This document shows positions 9,831-19,712 of a stretch of DNA of 64,000 nt, piece by piece. Origin of the DNA: Flavobacterium hydrophilum. GTDB lineage: Bacteria > Bacteroidota > Bacteroidia > Flavobacteriales > Flavobacteriaceae. The stretch spans positions 1-64,000 of the forward strand of contig NZ_QJHL01000003.1 of the NCBI RefSeq assembly GCF_003202405.1, given 5' to 3'. Position numbers and translations under genes: made by a program. Numbering within the stretch: the first letter of the stretch is position 1; every line of letters begins with the position of its first letter. The notes under the pieces are model-generated. The model worked only from the letters and a program-made list of their open reading frames with translations. It made no database searches and had not been told where the DNA came from.

Positions 9831-9869
9831 GCCTTTTTTATCCTGATAGTTGATAAAGAAGGCTTTTTT
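9831..9869 (+). terminator. Rho-independent terminator of the dioxygenase-pirin unit
   Basis: A 12-bp stem (9831-9842 with 9852-9863, one G-U pair) around a 9-base loop is followed by TTTTTT at 9864-9869. It lies 30 bp after the stop of the last gene. Confidence 0.85.
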
Positions 9870-10009
9870 GTATTTAAGATTAGCTTATTTCTCATCAAAA
9901 TTTGTGTTTAATATTTAATAAAGGAAATTATTTGTGAAATTATAACGATTTCGTTCTTTAAATTATTGGTTTTTTGGTTTATCCGAATTTATAAGAACCT
10001 TAAAAGTTC

Positions 10010-10017
10010 TATATTTG
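10010..10017 (+). promoter_or_regulatory. -7 element of the pgk promoter
   Basis: TATATTTG at 10010-10017 fits TAnnTTTG, 36 bp before the pgk ATG. The -33 position carries TTT (9988-9990) rather than TTG, so only the -7 part is firm. Confidence 0.45.
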
Positions 10018-10052
10018 TTTTTCTTTCAAAAAAACCATAAAATAATTATCAA

Positions 10053-11240
10053 ATGAAAACTCTAAACGATTTCGATTTTAAAAATAAAAAAGCAATTATC
10101 CGTGTAGATTTTAATGTGCCTTTGGATGAAAATTTCAATGTAACAGATGCAACACGTATCGAAGCTGCAAAACCAACTATTGATGCTATTTTAGCTCAGG
10201 GCGGAAGCGTAATTTTAATGTCACACTTAGGAAGACCAAAAGGCGCTGAAGAAAAATATTCATTGAAGCATATTTTAAAAACTGCTTCTGAAATTTTAGG
10301 TGTAACTGTTCAGTTTGCTGAAAACTGTGTTGGTGAACCAGCTCAGACTGCTGCTAAAAACTTAAAACCGGGAGAAGTTTTATTGCTTGAAAATTTACGT
10401 TTTCATGCTGAAGAAGAAGCCGGAGATGTTGCTTTCGCAAAAGAATTAGCTTCTTTAGGTGATATTTATGTAAATGATGCTTTTGGAACAGCTCACAGAG
10501 CACACGCTTCAACAACAATCATTGCACAATTCTTCCCAACTGAAAAATGTTTCGGAACATTATTGGCAAAAGAAATCGACAGTTTAAATAAAGTATTGAA
10601 TAATAGCGAAAAACCGGTTGTTGCTGTTTTAGGAGGTTCTAAAGTTTCTTCTAAAATTACGGTTATCGAAAATATCCTTGATAAAGTTGACCACATGATT
10701 ATTGGTGGTGGTATGACGTTTACATTTATTAAAGCTCAAGGAGGAAAAATTGGAGAATCTATCTGTGAAGATGACAAACAAGACTTAGCACTTGAGATTT
10801 TAAGATTAGCTAAAGAAAAAGGAGTTCAGATTCACATTCCAATTGACGTAATTGCTGCTGATGATTTCTCAAACACAGCAAATACTCAGGTTGTAGATGT
10901 AACAGCAATTCCTGATGGATGGCAAGGTCTGGATGCAGGTCCTAAATCTTTGGAAAACTTCAAAAAAGTAATTTTAGAATCTAAAACAATTTTATGGAAC
11001 GGTCCTTTGGGAGTTTTTGAAATGGAAACTTTCTCAAAAGGAACTATTGCTTTAGGTGATTATATTGCTGAGTCTACTGCAAATGGAGCTTTTTCACTTG
11101 TTGGTGGAGGTGATTCTGTAGCCGCTGTAAAACAATTCGGTTTTGAAGACAAAATGAGTTATGTATCTACTGGTGGTGGAGCAATGCTTGAAATGTTAGA
11201 AGGAAAAGTTTTACCTGGTATTGCAGCTATTTTAGACTAA
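10053..11240 (+). CDS. pgk: Phosphoglycerate kinase
   Basis: A 395-residue enzyme of normal family length. It transfers the acyl phosphate of 1,3-bisphosphoglycerate to ADP in glycolysis and runs in reverse in gluconeogenesis; it is cytoplasmic. Visible motifs are the N-terminal signature VDFNVPLDE, the substrate-binding MSHLGRPKG, the hinge-region [12 protein letters not shown], the nucleotide-binding WNGPLGVFE, and the C-terminal [14 protein letters not shown] and STGGGAMLE. It begins 36 bp after a TATATTTG -7 element and is transcribed independently of the upstream terminated unit. Confidence 0.98.
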   Translation: MKTLNDFDFKNKKAIIRVDFNVPLDENFNVTDATRIEAAKPTIDAILAQGGSVILMSHLGRPKGAEEKYSLKHILKTASEILGVTVQFAENCVGEPAQTAAKNLKPGEVLLLENLRFHAEEEAGDVAFAKELASLGDIYVNDAFGTAHRAHASTTIIAQFFPTEKCFGTLLAKEIDSLNKVLNNSEKPVVAVLGGSKVSSKITVIENILDKVDHMIIGGGMTFTFIKAQGGKIGESICEDDKQDLALEILRLAKEKGVQIHIPIDVIAADDFSNTANTQVVDVTAIPDGWQGLDAGPKSLENFKKVILESKTILWNGPLGVFEMETFSKGTIALGDYIAESTANGAFSLVGGGDSVAAVKQFGFEDKMSYVSTGGGAMLEMLEGKVLPGIAAILD

Positions 11241-11350
11241 AATATAACAATTAACATTTTTTTTTACATTTTTTACGCTTATTCTGCTTAGATTTGTAAA
11301 AATACCACTTCTGTAATTCTTTGGATTATAGAATTTTAAAAAAATGTTAT

Positions 11351-13156
11351 ATGATTATAAGAAAAATTTCCTTAGCGTTTTCAATCTTTTTATCAGTAGC
11401 TGGTTTTGCACAAGATGTAGTAAAAGCGGATACCGGGATAAAGCCTGAAGTAAAGATTTCGTACTTAGATTCAGTAAAAAATTCATTTGTAAAAAATGAC
11501 TTAGCCATTCGGGTTGATAGTCTTTGGATGAATGAATTAACAAGTTTGGATATATATGATGATCTGACTAAGGACATTCAGACAATCAATAAAGATATTA
11601 CAGTTGATCAGGAATTACCAACAGAGCTTTTAAAACAAAGGCTTCAGGTAATGAACGAAAAGTCACCTTTTGAAATAGAATACAATCAGGGACTGGAGAA
11701 TATAATAAAGTCATTTCTTAAGAATCGTAAAAAATCGTTTTCCCGATTAATGGCTTTATCAGAATATTACTTTCCAATATTTGAGGATGCGTTTGCAAAA
11801 CAAAATGTTCCTCTGGAAATTAAATATTTAGCCGTTGTAGAATCTGCTTTAAATCCTAAAGCAGTTTCTAAAATGGGCGCCACAGGACTTTGGCAGTTCA
11901 TGTACGGCACAGGAAAACAATATGATCTTAAAATTGATTCCTATATCGATGAACGCAGTGATCCGCTTAAAGCAACTGCAGCAGCATCTGAATACATGAC
12001 TAAAATGTTTAATGTTTTTGGTGATTGGGAACTGGTACTGGCTTCATACAATTCAGGTCCGGGAAATGTTACCAAAGCAATTCGCCGTTCAGGCGGAAAA
12101 ACAAAATACTGGGATATTCGAAATTATCTTCCAAAAGAAACACAAGGATATGTACCCGCTTTTTTAGCAACAATGTATCTTTTCGAATATCATAAAGAAC
12201 ACGGAATCAATCCCGAAAGAGCTGTTGTAAAAAACTTTGAAACAGATACCATTCGTATCAAAGAAAAAATGTCTTTTAAACAAATTGCCGATTTGTTAGA
12301 CATGCCACAATCTCAATTAGAACTTCTAAATCCTTCATATAAACTAAAAGTAGTTCCTTTTTATCAGGATGAACAGCACTTTTTACGTTTGCCAAAAGAT
12401 AAAGTTGCAATTTTTGTAGCTAACGAGGATAAAATTTATGCTTACGCAAAATATGATTCGGGGATTTATAAAATGCCTTCCCGTCTTGCACAAAAAGTAA
12501 CTCCTAAAGTAAAGGCAAAACCAGTAAAAGTTCCTGAACCGTTAGATCTTGAATCTTATATAGTTCAAAAAGGAGATAATTTAAGTTCAATAGCTCAAAA
12601 GTATGATGTTGCTGTAGCAGATATTAAGGAATGGAACAATCTTAAAAGCAATGCGCTGGTATTAGGCAAATCTTTAAAAATAAAGCCTAAGGATTTAGTT
12701 TCCAAAACTTCTCAGGAAGTAGTTAAAAAACCTATTGAAACAGCAATTGCATCTGCCGAATCATCTGATAAAAATGAAATTGAGGTAGAGTATGTTGTAA
12801 AAAGCGGTGATAACCTGGGTAATATTGCTAAAAAATTCGGCGTAACACTGTCAGAATTGAAAGAATGGAATAGCCTTAGCTCAAATAATCTGGCATTAGG
12901 TAAATCCTTAATTGTTTCTAAAAAGGAAAATACTGTTGTTGAAACTACTGCTGTTGCTTCTAATTCAATTGATTCATTCAGGAAAAAAACAGCTTCTGCA
13001 AAAAGTATTGGAGAAGACTATTATGTTAAAAAAGGAGATTCATTATATAGTATTTCAAAAAAATATCCTGGTGTGACTATTTCAGATATCAAAAAATGGA
13101 ACGGAATTAAAGACGAGGATATAAAACCAGGAATGAAGCTTAAAATAAACGGATAA
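11351..13156 (+). CDS. Membrane-bound-type lytic transglycosylase with three LysM domains (MltD-like)
   Basis: A 601-residue exported peptidoglycan-cleaving enzyme. The signal peptide is MIIRKISLAFSIFLSVAGFAQ. A lysozyme-like SLT domain lies at about residues 140-270, with KYLAVVESALNPKAVS (catalytic Glu164), GATGLWQFM and SYNSGPGNV. Three LysM domains follow, beginning near SYIVQKGDNLSSIA, EYVVKSGDNLGNIA and YYVKKGDSLYSIS; the last ends at the C-terminus. I chose the ATG at 11351 because it starts the signal peptide; the frame extends to a TTG at 11321. A TAGATTTG -7 element lies at 11289-11296. The role is murein turnover during growth or division. Confidence 0.93.
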   Translation: MIIRKISLAFSIFLSVAGFAQDVVKADTGIKPEVKISYLDSVKNSFVKNDLAIRVDSLWMNELTSLDIYDDLTKDIQTINKDITVDQELPTELLKQRLQVMNEKSPFEIEYNQGLENIIKSFLKNRKKSFSRLMALSEYYFPIFEDAFAKQNVPLEIKYLAVVESALNPKAVSKMGATGLWQFMYGTGKQYDLKIDSYIDERSDPLKATAAASEYMTKMFNVFGDWELVLASYNSGPGNVTKAIRRSGGKTKYWDIRNYLPKETQGYVPAFLATMYLFEYHKEHGINPERAVVKNFETDTIRIKEKMSFKQIADLLDMPQSQLELLNPSYKLKVVPFYQDEQHFLRLPKDKVAIFVANEDKIYAYAKYDSGIYKMPSRLAQKVTPKVKAKPVKVPEPLDLESYIVQKGDNLSSIAQKYDVAVADIKEWNNLKSNALVLGKSLKIKPKDLVSKTSQEVVKKPIETAIASAESSDKNEIEVEYVVKSGDNLGNIAKKFGVTLSELKEWNSLSSNNLALGKSLIVSKKENTVVETTAVASNSIDSFRKKTASAKSIGEDYYVKKGDSLYSISKKYPGVTISDIKKWNGIKDEDIKPGMKLKING

Positions 13157-13194
13157 TAAAAAATCTTACCTAAATTTGGGTTTTATTTCATAAA

Positions 13195-14178
13195 ATGATA
13201 AAAATGAATAAAACCCATTTTTTGTATCTGCTACTTTCGGTTTTACTGGTCTCCTGTTTTCAAAAAAACGAAAATCAGGCACAGCCAAAACCGGGCAAAA
13301 CCAATACAATTTCTATTATTATTGACGATCAGTTGTGGTATGGCGAAGTTGGTGACAGCATTCGAAATAAATTTGCTTCACCGGTTTTAGGCCTCACACA
13401 AGAAGAACCCCTGTTTACAATTAACCAATATCCGGCAAAACTCCTTGAAGGTTTTGTAACCGATAGCCGAAGTATTATTGTGGTTAAAAAATCAACTACA
13501 GATAAATTTGAGGTCAAAACAAATAATAAAACCTTGCCACACAATACTTTTAGGATTTACGCAAAATCGATTGAAGATATTATTTGTAGTATTGAAATGA
13601 ATTCACCGGAAATAATTAGGGCAATTCGTCAAACTGAAATCAAGAAATTACAACAGGATAACAGTAAATCACTTTTGAATCCTGCTGTTATTAAAAACAA
13701 ATTTCATATCGATTTGCAAATTCCAAAGGGTTATGAATACATGCTTCATAAAAAGAATTTTATTTGGCTGAAAAAGGAAATTATTAGCGGCAACACAAGT
13801 CTGCTCATTTATCAGATTCCGCTAAGCAGATTGATGAAAAATCCGAATGTTGTTGGGAATATTGTTCGAATGCGTGATTCTGTCGGACATTATATCAAAG
13901 GTCGCGAACCAAATACACAGATGATTACCGGAGAAGATTATGCACCCTATTTCTCAATTACAACATTAAACGGTAAAAAAACATTTGAAACAAAAGGAAC
14001 ATGGGAATTAAAAAACGACTTTATGGCAGGACCTTTCATCAATTACGCTATAATTGATGAAGTTTATAATCGAATTTTGGTTATTGAAGGTTTTTGTTAT
14101 TCGCCATCAAATCAGGAACGGGATCTAATGTTAGAATTAGAAGCCATTATTAAATCAGTCAGAATAGATAAGAGATAA
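13195..14178 (+). CDS. DUF4837 family lipoprotein
   Basis: A 327-residue lipoprotein (leader ending LLVSCFQKNEN). The body carries IIIDDQLWYGEVGDSIRNKF and a second half with MITGEDYAPYF, which I recognise as DUF4837, a family of unknown function found in Bacteroidetes. Two starts are possible, ATG at 13195 or 13204; the second gives a shorter leader. A TAAATTTG element at 13171-13178 could serve as its own promoter. It follows the LysM transglycosylase by 38 bp, so a role at the envelope is likely but undefined. Confidence 0.8.
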   Translation: MIKMNKTHFLYLLLSVLLVSCFQKNENQAQPKPGKTNTISIIIDDQLWYGEVGDSIRNKFASPVLGLTQEEPLFTINQYPAKLLEGFVTDSRSIIVVKKSTTDKFEVKTNNKTLPHNTFRIYAKSIEDIICSIEMNSPEIIRAIRQTEIKKLQQDNSKSLLNPAVIKNKFHIDLQIPKGYEYMLHKKNFIWLKKEIISGNTSLLIYQIPLSRLMKNPNVVGNIVRMRDSVGHYIKGREPNTQMITGEDYAPYFSITTLNGKKTFETKGTWELKNDFMAGPFINYAIIDEVYNRILVIEGFCYSPSNQERDLMLELEAIIKSVRIDKR

Positions 14179-14227
14179 ATTTTATTTTTTGTAATTTTGA
14201 TTATAATGAACATTTAATCAGTTAATT

Positions 14228-14869
14228 ATGAAAAATTTATTTGTAACATTATTGATGTTAGTTTTTTGTTTTTATTCCTGCAAAAAAGAAGTAAAAACAG
14301 AAATAGTAACCACTAATCCTGCTGATAGTATAAAAACTGAAGATTCAATTGCTGAAAAACCTTTAGATTCTGCTGGACAAATGAAAGCCTGGATGGATTA
14401 CGCTACACCGGGCTCTCCGCATAAAATGATGGCAGATGAAACCGGAACGTGGAATTGTGATATGACTTTTTGGGAAGAAGAAGGAGGTAAACCTGAAAAG
14501 GCAAGTTCAACCGCAAAAATAAAGATGATTCTTGGAGGCCGTTATCAGGAAGCTAATTATCAGGGAACGATGATGGGACAGCCATTTGAAGGAAAATCAA
14601 CATTAGCCTATAACAATGCAAGTAAAGAATACACCACTACTTTTATTGATAATATGGGAACCGGAATGATGATTGCCTCAGGCAAATATGACGACAAGAC
14701 AAAAAGTATGGAACTTAAGGGCGAAATGGTAAACCCTGTAAACGGAAAAAAAAGACCATATCGAGAAGTCTATACTATCGTGGACGCAACTACCCGTAAA
14801 ATGGAAATGTACGATACAAAAAGTGGTAAGGAATATAAAAGTATGGAAATCATTATGAAGAAGAAATAG
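14228..14869 (+). CDS. DUF1579 family lipoprotein
   Basis: A 213-residue lipoprotein with leader MKNLFVTLLMLVFCFYSCKK. An acidic linker precedes a DUF1579 domain (about residues 60-213), recognised from GTWNCDMTFWEEEGG, a central LGGRYQEANYQGTMMGQPFEG and TLAYNNASKEYTTTFID. The family function is unknown. TAATTTTG at 14192-14199 is a likely -7 element. A good terminator follows at 14903-14934, so it closes this transcription unit. Confidence 0.82.
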   Translation: MKNLFVTLLMLVFCFYSCKKEVKTEIVTTNPADSIKTEDSIAEKPLDSAGQMKAWMDYATPGSPHKMMADETGTWNCDMTFWEEEGGKPEKASSTAKIKMILGGRYQEANYQGTMMGQPFEGKSTLAYNNASKEYTTTFIDNMGTGMMIASGKYDDKTKSMELKGEMVNPVNGKKRPYREVYTIVDATTRKMEMYDTKSGKEYKSMEIIMKKK

Positions 14870-14902
14870 TCTTAATTCGTAATGACTTAAAAGCTAATAA
14901 TT

Positions 14903-14934
14903 TCCCGATTGCGTGATGTAATCGGGATTTTTTT
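14903..14934 (+). terminator. Rho-independent terminator after the DUF1579 gene
   Basis: A perfect 8-bp stem TCCCGATT/AATCGGGA with loop GCGTGATGT is followed by seven T. Confidence 0.88.
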
Positions 14935-15017
14935 GAAACAGAGTATTCTTATCTGTTTTAGTTTTTTAAATTAATTTTGTCCTCTCAAATTAGAATAAAT
15001 AATAAAAATAATGCGCA

Positions 15018-15464
15018 ATGGAATTAAAATGGAAAATAAAGCCTTTTGAGGCATTAACTGTTCATGAACTATATGATTTATTGAAACTAAGAAGTGAAAT
15101 CTTTGTAGTGGAGCAAAATTGCGTTTATTTGGATATTGATGGTAAAGACAAAAAGGCGTTGCACCTAATTGGTGAGTATGATGATAAAATAGTGGCTTAT
15201 GTACGCTTATTTGACTCAGGAATTAGTTTTGATAATGCTTCAATAGGAAGAGTGGTTGTGGATTCCAATTATCGCGACAGAAAATGGGGTCATGATTTAA
15301 TGAGAGAAGCCATTGCAGCTATAAAGTCCAATTTTGGGAAAGATAAAATTACAATTGGGGCACAGTTATACCTGAAGAAATTCTACGAAAGCCACGGATT
15401 TGTACAAACCAGCGAAATGTACTTAGAAGATGATATTCCGCATATTGAGATGGTACTGGAATAA
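15018..15464 (+). CDS. elaA: ElaA-type GNAT N-acetyltransferase
   Basis: A 148-residue cytoplasmic acetyltransferase. It opens with WKIKPFEALTVHELYDLLKL and LRSEIFVVEQNCVYLDIDG, both typical of ElaA proteins. The acetyl-CoA-binding motif A region is IGRVVVDSNYRDRKWGHDLM, followed by YLKKFYESHGFV. The acceptor substrate is unknown. A TAATTTTG -7 element lies at 14972-14979. A hairpin terminator follows, so this is a single-gene unit. Confidence 0.9.
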   Translation: MELKWKIKPFEALTVHELYDLLKLRSEIFVVEQNCVYLDIDGKDKKALHLIGEYDDKIVAYVRLFDSGISFDNASIGRVVVDSNYRDRKWGHDLMREAIAAIKSNFGKDKITIGAQLYLKKFYESHGFVQTSEMYLEDDIPHIEMVLE

Positions 15465-15487
15465 AAAACACTTTAAATTAGGGACTA

Positions 15488-15523
15488 AAAACCTCCATTT
15501 TAATTAGGATAAATGTAGGTTTT
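15488..15523 (+). terminator. Hairpin terminator after elaA
   Basis: A 13-bp stem with one mismatch (15488-15500 with 15511-15523) around a 10-base loop. The descending arm ends in TTTT but no longer T tract follows, so efficiency is uncertain. Confidence 0.55.
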
Positions 15524-15611
15524 ATTGCTCAACTTTTATGAATATAATAACACTATTTAAAACTCGATTCTCTATTTTCGATCTTTAAAATTCATAAAAA
15601 GGATTGATTAA

Positions 15612-17273
15612 ATGAAGAAAATAAATTGTTTTTTAATTGTTTGTATTTTCAATTTATTTAGTTTTGCTCAAGTTCATCCAGGGCAAACCAATGATAAAAG
15701 AATTGAAAATTTAGCCAGTCTGTCAAAAGTATGGGGATTTTTGAAATACTATCACCCAAATGTTGCAAAAGGAAATTATAACTGGGACGAACAATTGCTA
15801 AATTTAATTCCACAAATTGAAAAAGCTGAAGGTAAGGAAGCTTTATCTAAAATCTATCTTCAATGGATTGCCGGACTTGGAGATTTAAAACAATGTAAAT
15901 CATGTAAGATTGATTTAAAGGAAAAGTATTTTGACAATAATTTAAATCTTTCATGGATAGATGATGCAAATACTTTTACCGCTGAGCTTTCTCAAAAACT
16001 CAGATATATAGAATCAAACCGGTTTCAGGGCAAGAACTTTTATGTTACAAAGACTTCAGTTGATAATATCCAGATAACTAACGAACCTAAGTATACGGAC
16101 TTCGAATTTCCGGAACGAAATCTTCGTTTATTAAGCTTGTTCCGTTATTGGAATATTGTAGAATATTTCTTTCCATACAAATATCAAACAGACCAAAACT
16201 GGAATGCTGTTTTATTAGAAATGATTCCTAAGTTTTTGAATGCTGAGAGTGCAACTGCGTATCATTTAGTGATGTTAGAAACAGTTATTAAATTAGATGA
16301 CACACATGCTAATTTTTACACGAATCATATTGGAAATTTTTTTGGAACCAAATCTTTACCGATATTTTTTAATCTGGTAGAAAATCAAATTACAATTACA
16401 GGATTTCCATATCGTGCAGGAACAGAATGGGATGGACTTAAGACAGGTGATATTATTGAAGAAATAGACAATAATAATGTTTTGAAAACTCTCAGTGAAA
16501 GAAAAAAATACATTCATGGTTCTAACCAAAATGCAAAAGCAAGGAATTATGATTATTTGGTTTTAAGCAGCAGTACAGATTCTGTCAATCTTAAATTAAG
16601 TAGAAATGATCAGGTTTTTTATAAAAAGGTAAAACTGCTGGAAGGAAACAAATTCATTGGAAAAATAAACGTTAACACTAAAAAGTATTATATAGACGAA
16701 AATAATATTGGATACATCGATCTGGCTCTTTTAGAAATAAAAGATCAGGATGAAATGATGCAGAAATTAAATTCGGCAAAAGCTATTATGATAGATGTTA
16801 GAAATCCAAATTTGGCACCATTTAGAATTGCTAGTAGATTAATAACGAAAGATAAAGAGTATGCGAAAATTGTAAAACCAGATTTAAGTTATCCGGGAAA
16901 ATTTATCTGGGAAAAACCCCTGATAAATACTCCGATTAAAAATGAGTTTTATGCAGGTAAAGTGGTTTTAATAGTGAATCAGCAAACACAAAGTTCGAGT
17001 GAATTCAGAACTATGCTTTTACAATCGGGAGATAACGTTACAACTGTGGGAAATCAAACAGCTGGAGCTGACGGTGATGTTTCGAAAGCAGAATTTATAG
17101 GATATAAACCCGTTATGAGTGGACTTGGTGTTTTTTATCCGGACGGAACACCAACACAACGTACAGGTGTAAAAGTAGATATTGCGGTTTATCCTACAAT
17201 AAAGGGTATTCAGGAGGGGAAAGATGAATTGATGGAAGCAGCAAAAAATATTTGCTGGAAAACTAAATCTTAG
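15612..17273 (+). CDS. Exported S41 family peptidase (non-canonical active site)
   Basis: A 553-residue protein with signal peptide MKKINCFLIVCIFNLFSFAQ. The middle contains a PDZ-like segment (FPYRAGTEWDGLKTGDIIEE). The C-terminal third has the S41 fold: AIMIDVRNPN, then VLIVNQQTQSSSEF with the presumed nucleophilic Ser, then GNQTAGADGDV. Ctp-type S41 enzymes have a catalytic Lys in this last segment, whereas here it is TAGADG, so it resembles the non-Lys (tricorn-like) S41 branch or may be impaired. Its last 11 bases overlap the end of the convergent OmpA gene. Substrate unknown. Confidence 0.85.
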   Translation: MKKINCFLIVCIFNLFSFAQVHPGQTNDKRIENLASLSKVWGFLKYYHPNVAKGNYNWDEQLLNLIPQIEKAEGKEALSKIYLQWIAGLGDLKQCKSCKIDLKEKYFDNNLNLSWIDDANTFTAELSQKLRYIESNRFQGKNFYVTKTSVDNIQITNEPKYTDFEFPERNLRLLSLFRYWNIVEYFFPYKYQTDQNWNAVLLEMIPKFLNAESATAYHLVMLETVIKLDDTHANFYTNHIGNFFGTKSLPIFFNLVENQITITGFPYRAGTEWDGLKTGDIIEEIDNNNVLKTLSERKKYIHGSNQNAKARNYDYLVLSSSTDSVNLKLSRNDQVFYKKVKLLEGNKFIGKINVNTKKYYIDENNIGYIDLALLEIKDQDEMMQKLNSAKAIMIDVRNPNLAPFRIASRLITKDKEYAKIVKPDLSYPGKFIWEKPLINTPIKNEFYAGKVVLIVNQQTQSSSEFRTMLLQSGDNVTTVGNQTAGADGDVSKAEFIGYKPVMSGLGVFYPDGTPTQRTGVKVDIAVYPTIKGIQEGKDELMEAAKNICWKTKS

Positions 17274-18066
17274 TAATTTTAAACTCAACTCTTCGGTCTA
17301 AATCATCGCCTTTTTTAAGTGGATATTTGTTTCCACAGCCCTGATAGGTCATACGGCTTTTAGATATTTTTTTTGATGACAAATATAAAAATACCGTTTT
17401 GGCACGATTCCAGGAAAGCCTTCTTTCGTTATTTTCCCGGTCTATTCCGTCTGTATACAATTCTGGAGTACAGCAAACATGACCTCTGATTTCAAACTGA
17501 ATGTTTTTTTTGGATTGCAGGATAGTGACAATTTTATCTAATTCTTTTTTAGAAGTTGTTGTTAATTTTGAACTTCCAAGATCAAACAATATGTTTTCCA
17601 GTACAATTTTATCACCTACTTTTAATTCATTCTTCAGGGAGTTGTGAATTCCTTTTCCGAAACTGTTTTTTTTAACGGCAATCAAATCGACCCTTCGGTT
17701 TTTGGATCTCGTTTCGTATAGGTTGTCAACTGTATCGCTCCTGATTATAACTCGTCCTTTTCCTTCAAGTATGATTATTCTGCTTTTGTTAAATCCTGAA
17801 GAGACCAATATTTTCTGTACGGTATTAACACGGTCTCTTGATAAGCGATAATTGTATTCATCGGTGCCACGGTCATCACAATAACCGTAAATTTGTACCG
17901 ATTCTATTTTTGTGGTGTCTATGTTTTTTACAAAATCAGTAATGACTTTGGTTTGCTGACTGCTAAGTATATATTTGTCAAAATCAAAATAAATGGTTTC
18001 GATGGGTTTTTGCTGTGCCGATAAATTGTAAATGAATAACAGAAATAAGGGGCTACAAAGTTTCAT
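17263..18066 (-). CDS. Protein with two tandem OmpA-like peptidoglycan-binding domains
   Basis: A 267-residue exported protein (leader MKLCSPLFLLFIYNLSAQ). It carries two OmpA C-terminal-like domains. The first (about 20-130) has IYFDFDKYILSS, GYCDDRGTDEYNYRLSRDR and RSKNRRVDL. The second (about 150-265) has ILFDLGSSKLT, RGHVCCTPE, NERRLSWNRAKTV and DDLDRRVEF. Both keep the Asp/Arg pair that contacts diaminopimelate. There is no beta-barrel, so the protein is probably a periplasmic wall-binding factor. It lies 5 bp after ctpA on the same strand, suggesting one operon. Its 3' end overlaps the convergent S41 gene by 11 bp with no terminator between them. Confidence 0.88.
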   Translation of the reverse strand: MKLCSPLFLLFIYNLSAQQKPIETIYFDFDKYILSSQQTKVITDFVKNIDTTKIESVQIYGYCDDRGTDEYNYRLSRDRVNTVQKILVSSGFNKSRIIILEGKGRVIIRSDTVDNLYETRSKNRRVDLIAVKKNSFGKGIHNSLKNELKVGDKIVLENILFDLGSSKLTTTSKKELDKIVTILQSKKNIQFEIRGHVCCTPELYTDGIDRENNERRLSWNRAKTVFLYLSSKKISKSRMTYQGCGNKYPLKKGDDLDRRVEFKITKI

Positions 18067-18071
18067 TTTCT

Positions 18072-19709
18072 TTACATCTTTAATATCCTTTTATACTCAG
18101 TTTGATTGTTTAAGAGAGTTACCGCTTTTTTAATTTCTGAATTATTTTTGATGTAATATTGATATAATCCTTCCTGATATTGGTATCTTTTGATCAGTTC
18201 TTCCAGAATCAGGTTTCTAATTTCTTTTTGGTTTTTGTCTAATAAAGTAGTTTCACTTTTTTCAAGAGCATTTAACAATTGTTTGTATTCAATAACAATT
18301 GCTTCGTCTATTTCTTCATTTTTGGCTGCTGCCAATGTATTTTTCAGAGCCAGTTCCGTTTCTGTATCAAATGTAAATTTATTGGCTTTTAAATATTGCT
18401 TGAAAGCTACATAATCTGCATCTGTAATCGTTGGAATCTTATCTCCTAAATTTGGATTTTTATAATAGTAAGTTGTCGCATAATCAAATATCCCGTCATT
18501 CTTCAATAACGCATTTGTAATCGGACTCATTTTGGTTTCATCCAGTTCAATATCCGGCAAAACACCACCACCATCATAAACCGTTCTGCCTTTTCGGGTT
18601 TTAAAAGCATTGAAGTTTTTAGAATCGGTTTTTTGGGCCACTCCGTTTTTGTCTTTATGGGCATAATCCAATGCCTGGATACAGCGTCCTGAAGGAGTAT
18701 AGTAACGTGAAATAGTTACTTTAAGCTGTGTTCCATAGGTTAATTCGACTGTACGTTGTACTAATCCTTTTCCAAAACTACGGCTTCCTAAAACCACGGC
18801 ACGATCTAAATCCTGCAAAGCTCCCGAAACAATTTCTGATGCCGATGCACTTTTTCCATTTACCAAAATAGCCAGTGGAATCTGAGTATCTATTGGTTCT
18901 TTAGTGGTTTTGTATGTATTATTGTGTTTTTCAATTCTGGATTTTGTTGTTACAATGACTTCATTTTTTGGAACAAACAGATTGCAAATATCAATAGCTT
19001 CATTTAATAAACCGCCCGGATTTCCTCTTAAATCGAGAACAATCTGTGTCGCTCCTTCGGTTTTTAGTTTTTCAAGAGCTTCTTTTACCTCAAAGGCTGC
19101 CTTTCTGCTAAAATGTGCCAATACGATGTATCCGGTTTTATCGTCAATTTTTCCATAAAACGGAACCGACTTAATATCCACTTCATCCAAAACCAAATCT
19201 GTAGTATAGGTTTTACCCTGACGGAGGTATTTTATTTTGATTTTAGTGTTTTTTGTTCCCTTTAGCAATTGTGAAGCATCATCCTTAAAATCCGCAATCA
19301 AAACATCTCCAATCTGAATAATTTCGTCACCTGCTTTTAATCCTGCTTTATCTGCAGGATAATTTTTATAAGGTTCACGAACAATTAAACGGTCTTTTTT
19401 ACGGGCAATCATAGCGCCAATTCCGGTGTATTCTCCGGTATTGTTGATTTTAAAATTTACTACATCCTGCTCATTAAAATATACTGTATAAGGATCTAAG
19501 CTCCCCAACATGCTTTTAATGCCTTTGTCCATCAGGTCACCCGGATTGGTTTCATCGACATAGTTTGTGTTAACGGCTTTGAACAAAGTTGTGAAAATTT
19601 CTATTTGTTTGGCAATTTCAAAAAAGTCCTCTTTGAAACTGGTTCCAATAAATAAAAATCCTGCTGCAACGGCTGGTATAACGAACTTCTTTTTGAGATA
19701 AGGATACAT
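18072..19709 (-). CDS. ctpA: Carboxy-terminal processing protease (S41A, CtpA/Prc type)
   Basis: A 545-residue envelope protease with an N-terminal membrane anchor (FVIPAVAAGFLFIG). The PDZ domain lies at about residues 90-165 (GIGAMIARKKDRLIV and KAGLKAGDEIIQIGDV). The catalytic core has VLDLRGNPGGLL, ILVNGKSASASEIVSGALQD and GSRSFGKGLVQ. Ser289 and Lys314 form the expected Ser-Lys dyad with the usual 25-residue spacing. A helical C-terminal extension of about 130 residues follows. It degrades or trims exported proteins from their C-termini. It starts only 3 bp after the DUF4349 gene, so rnpA, DUF4349, ctpA and the OmpA gene probably share transcription. Confidence 0.95.
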   Translation of the reverse strand: MYPYLKKKFVIPAVAAGFLFIGTSFKEDFFEIAKQIEIFTTLFKAVNTNYVDETNPGDLMDKGIKSMLGSLDPYTVYFNEQDVVNFKINNTGEYTGIGAMIARKKDRLIVREPYKNYPADKAGLKAGDEIIQIGDVLIADFKDDASQLLKGTKNTKIKIKYLRQGKTYTTDLVLDEVDIKSVPFYGKIDDKTGYIVLAHFSRKAAFEVKEALEKLKTEGATQIVLDLRGNPGGLLNEAIDICNLFVPKNEVIVTTKSRIEKHNNTYKTTKEPIDTQIPLAILVNGKSASASEIVSGALQDLDRAVVLGSRSFGKGLVQRTVELTYGTQLKVTISRYYTPSGRCIQALDYAHKDKNGVAQKTDSKNFNAFKTRKGRTVYDGGGVLPDIELDETKMSPITNALLKNDGIFDYATTYYYKNPNLGDKIPTITDADYVAFKQYLKANKFTFDTETELALKNTLAAAKNEEIDEAIVIEYKQLLNALEKSETTLLDKNQKEIRNLILEELIKRYQYQEGLYQYYIKNNSEIKKAVTLLNNQTEYKRILKM

Positions 19710-19712
19710 GAT

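Noticed and set aside
9802..10052. tRNA or small RNA gene before pgk
   Set aside because: No cloverleaf or conserved RNA structure is visible, only a terminator and an AT-rich promoter region.
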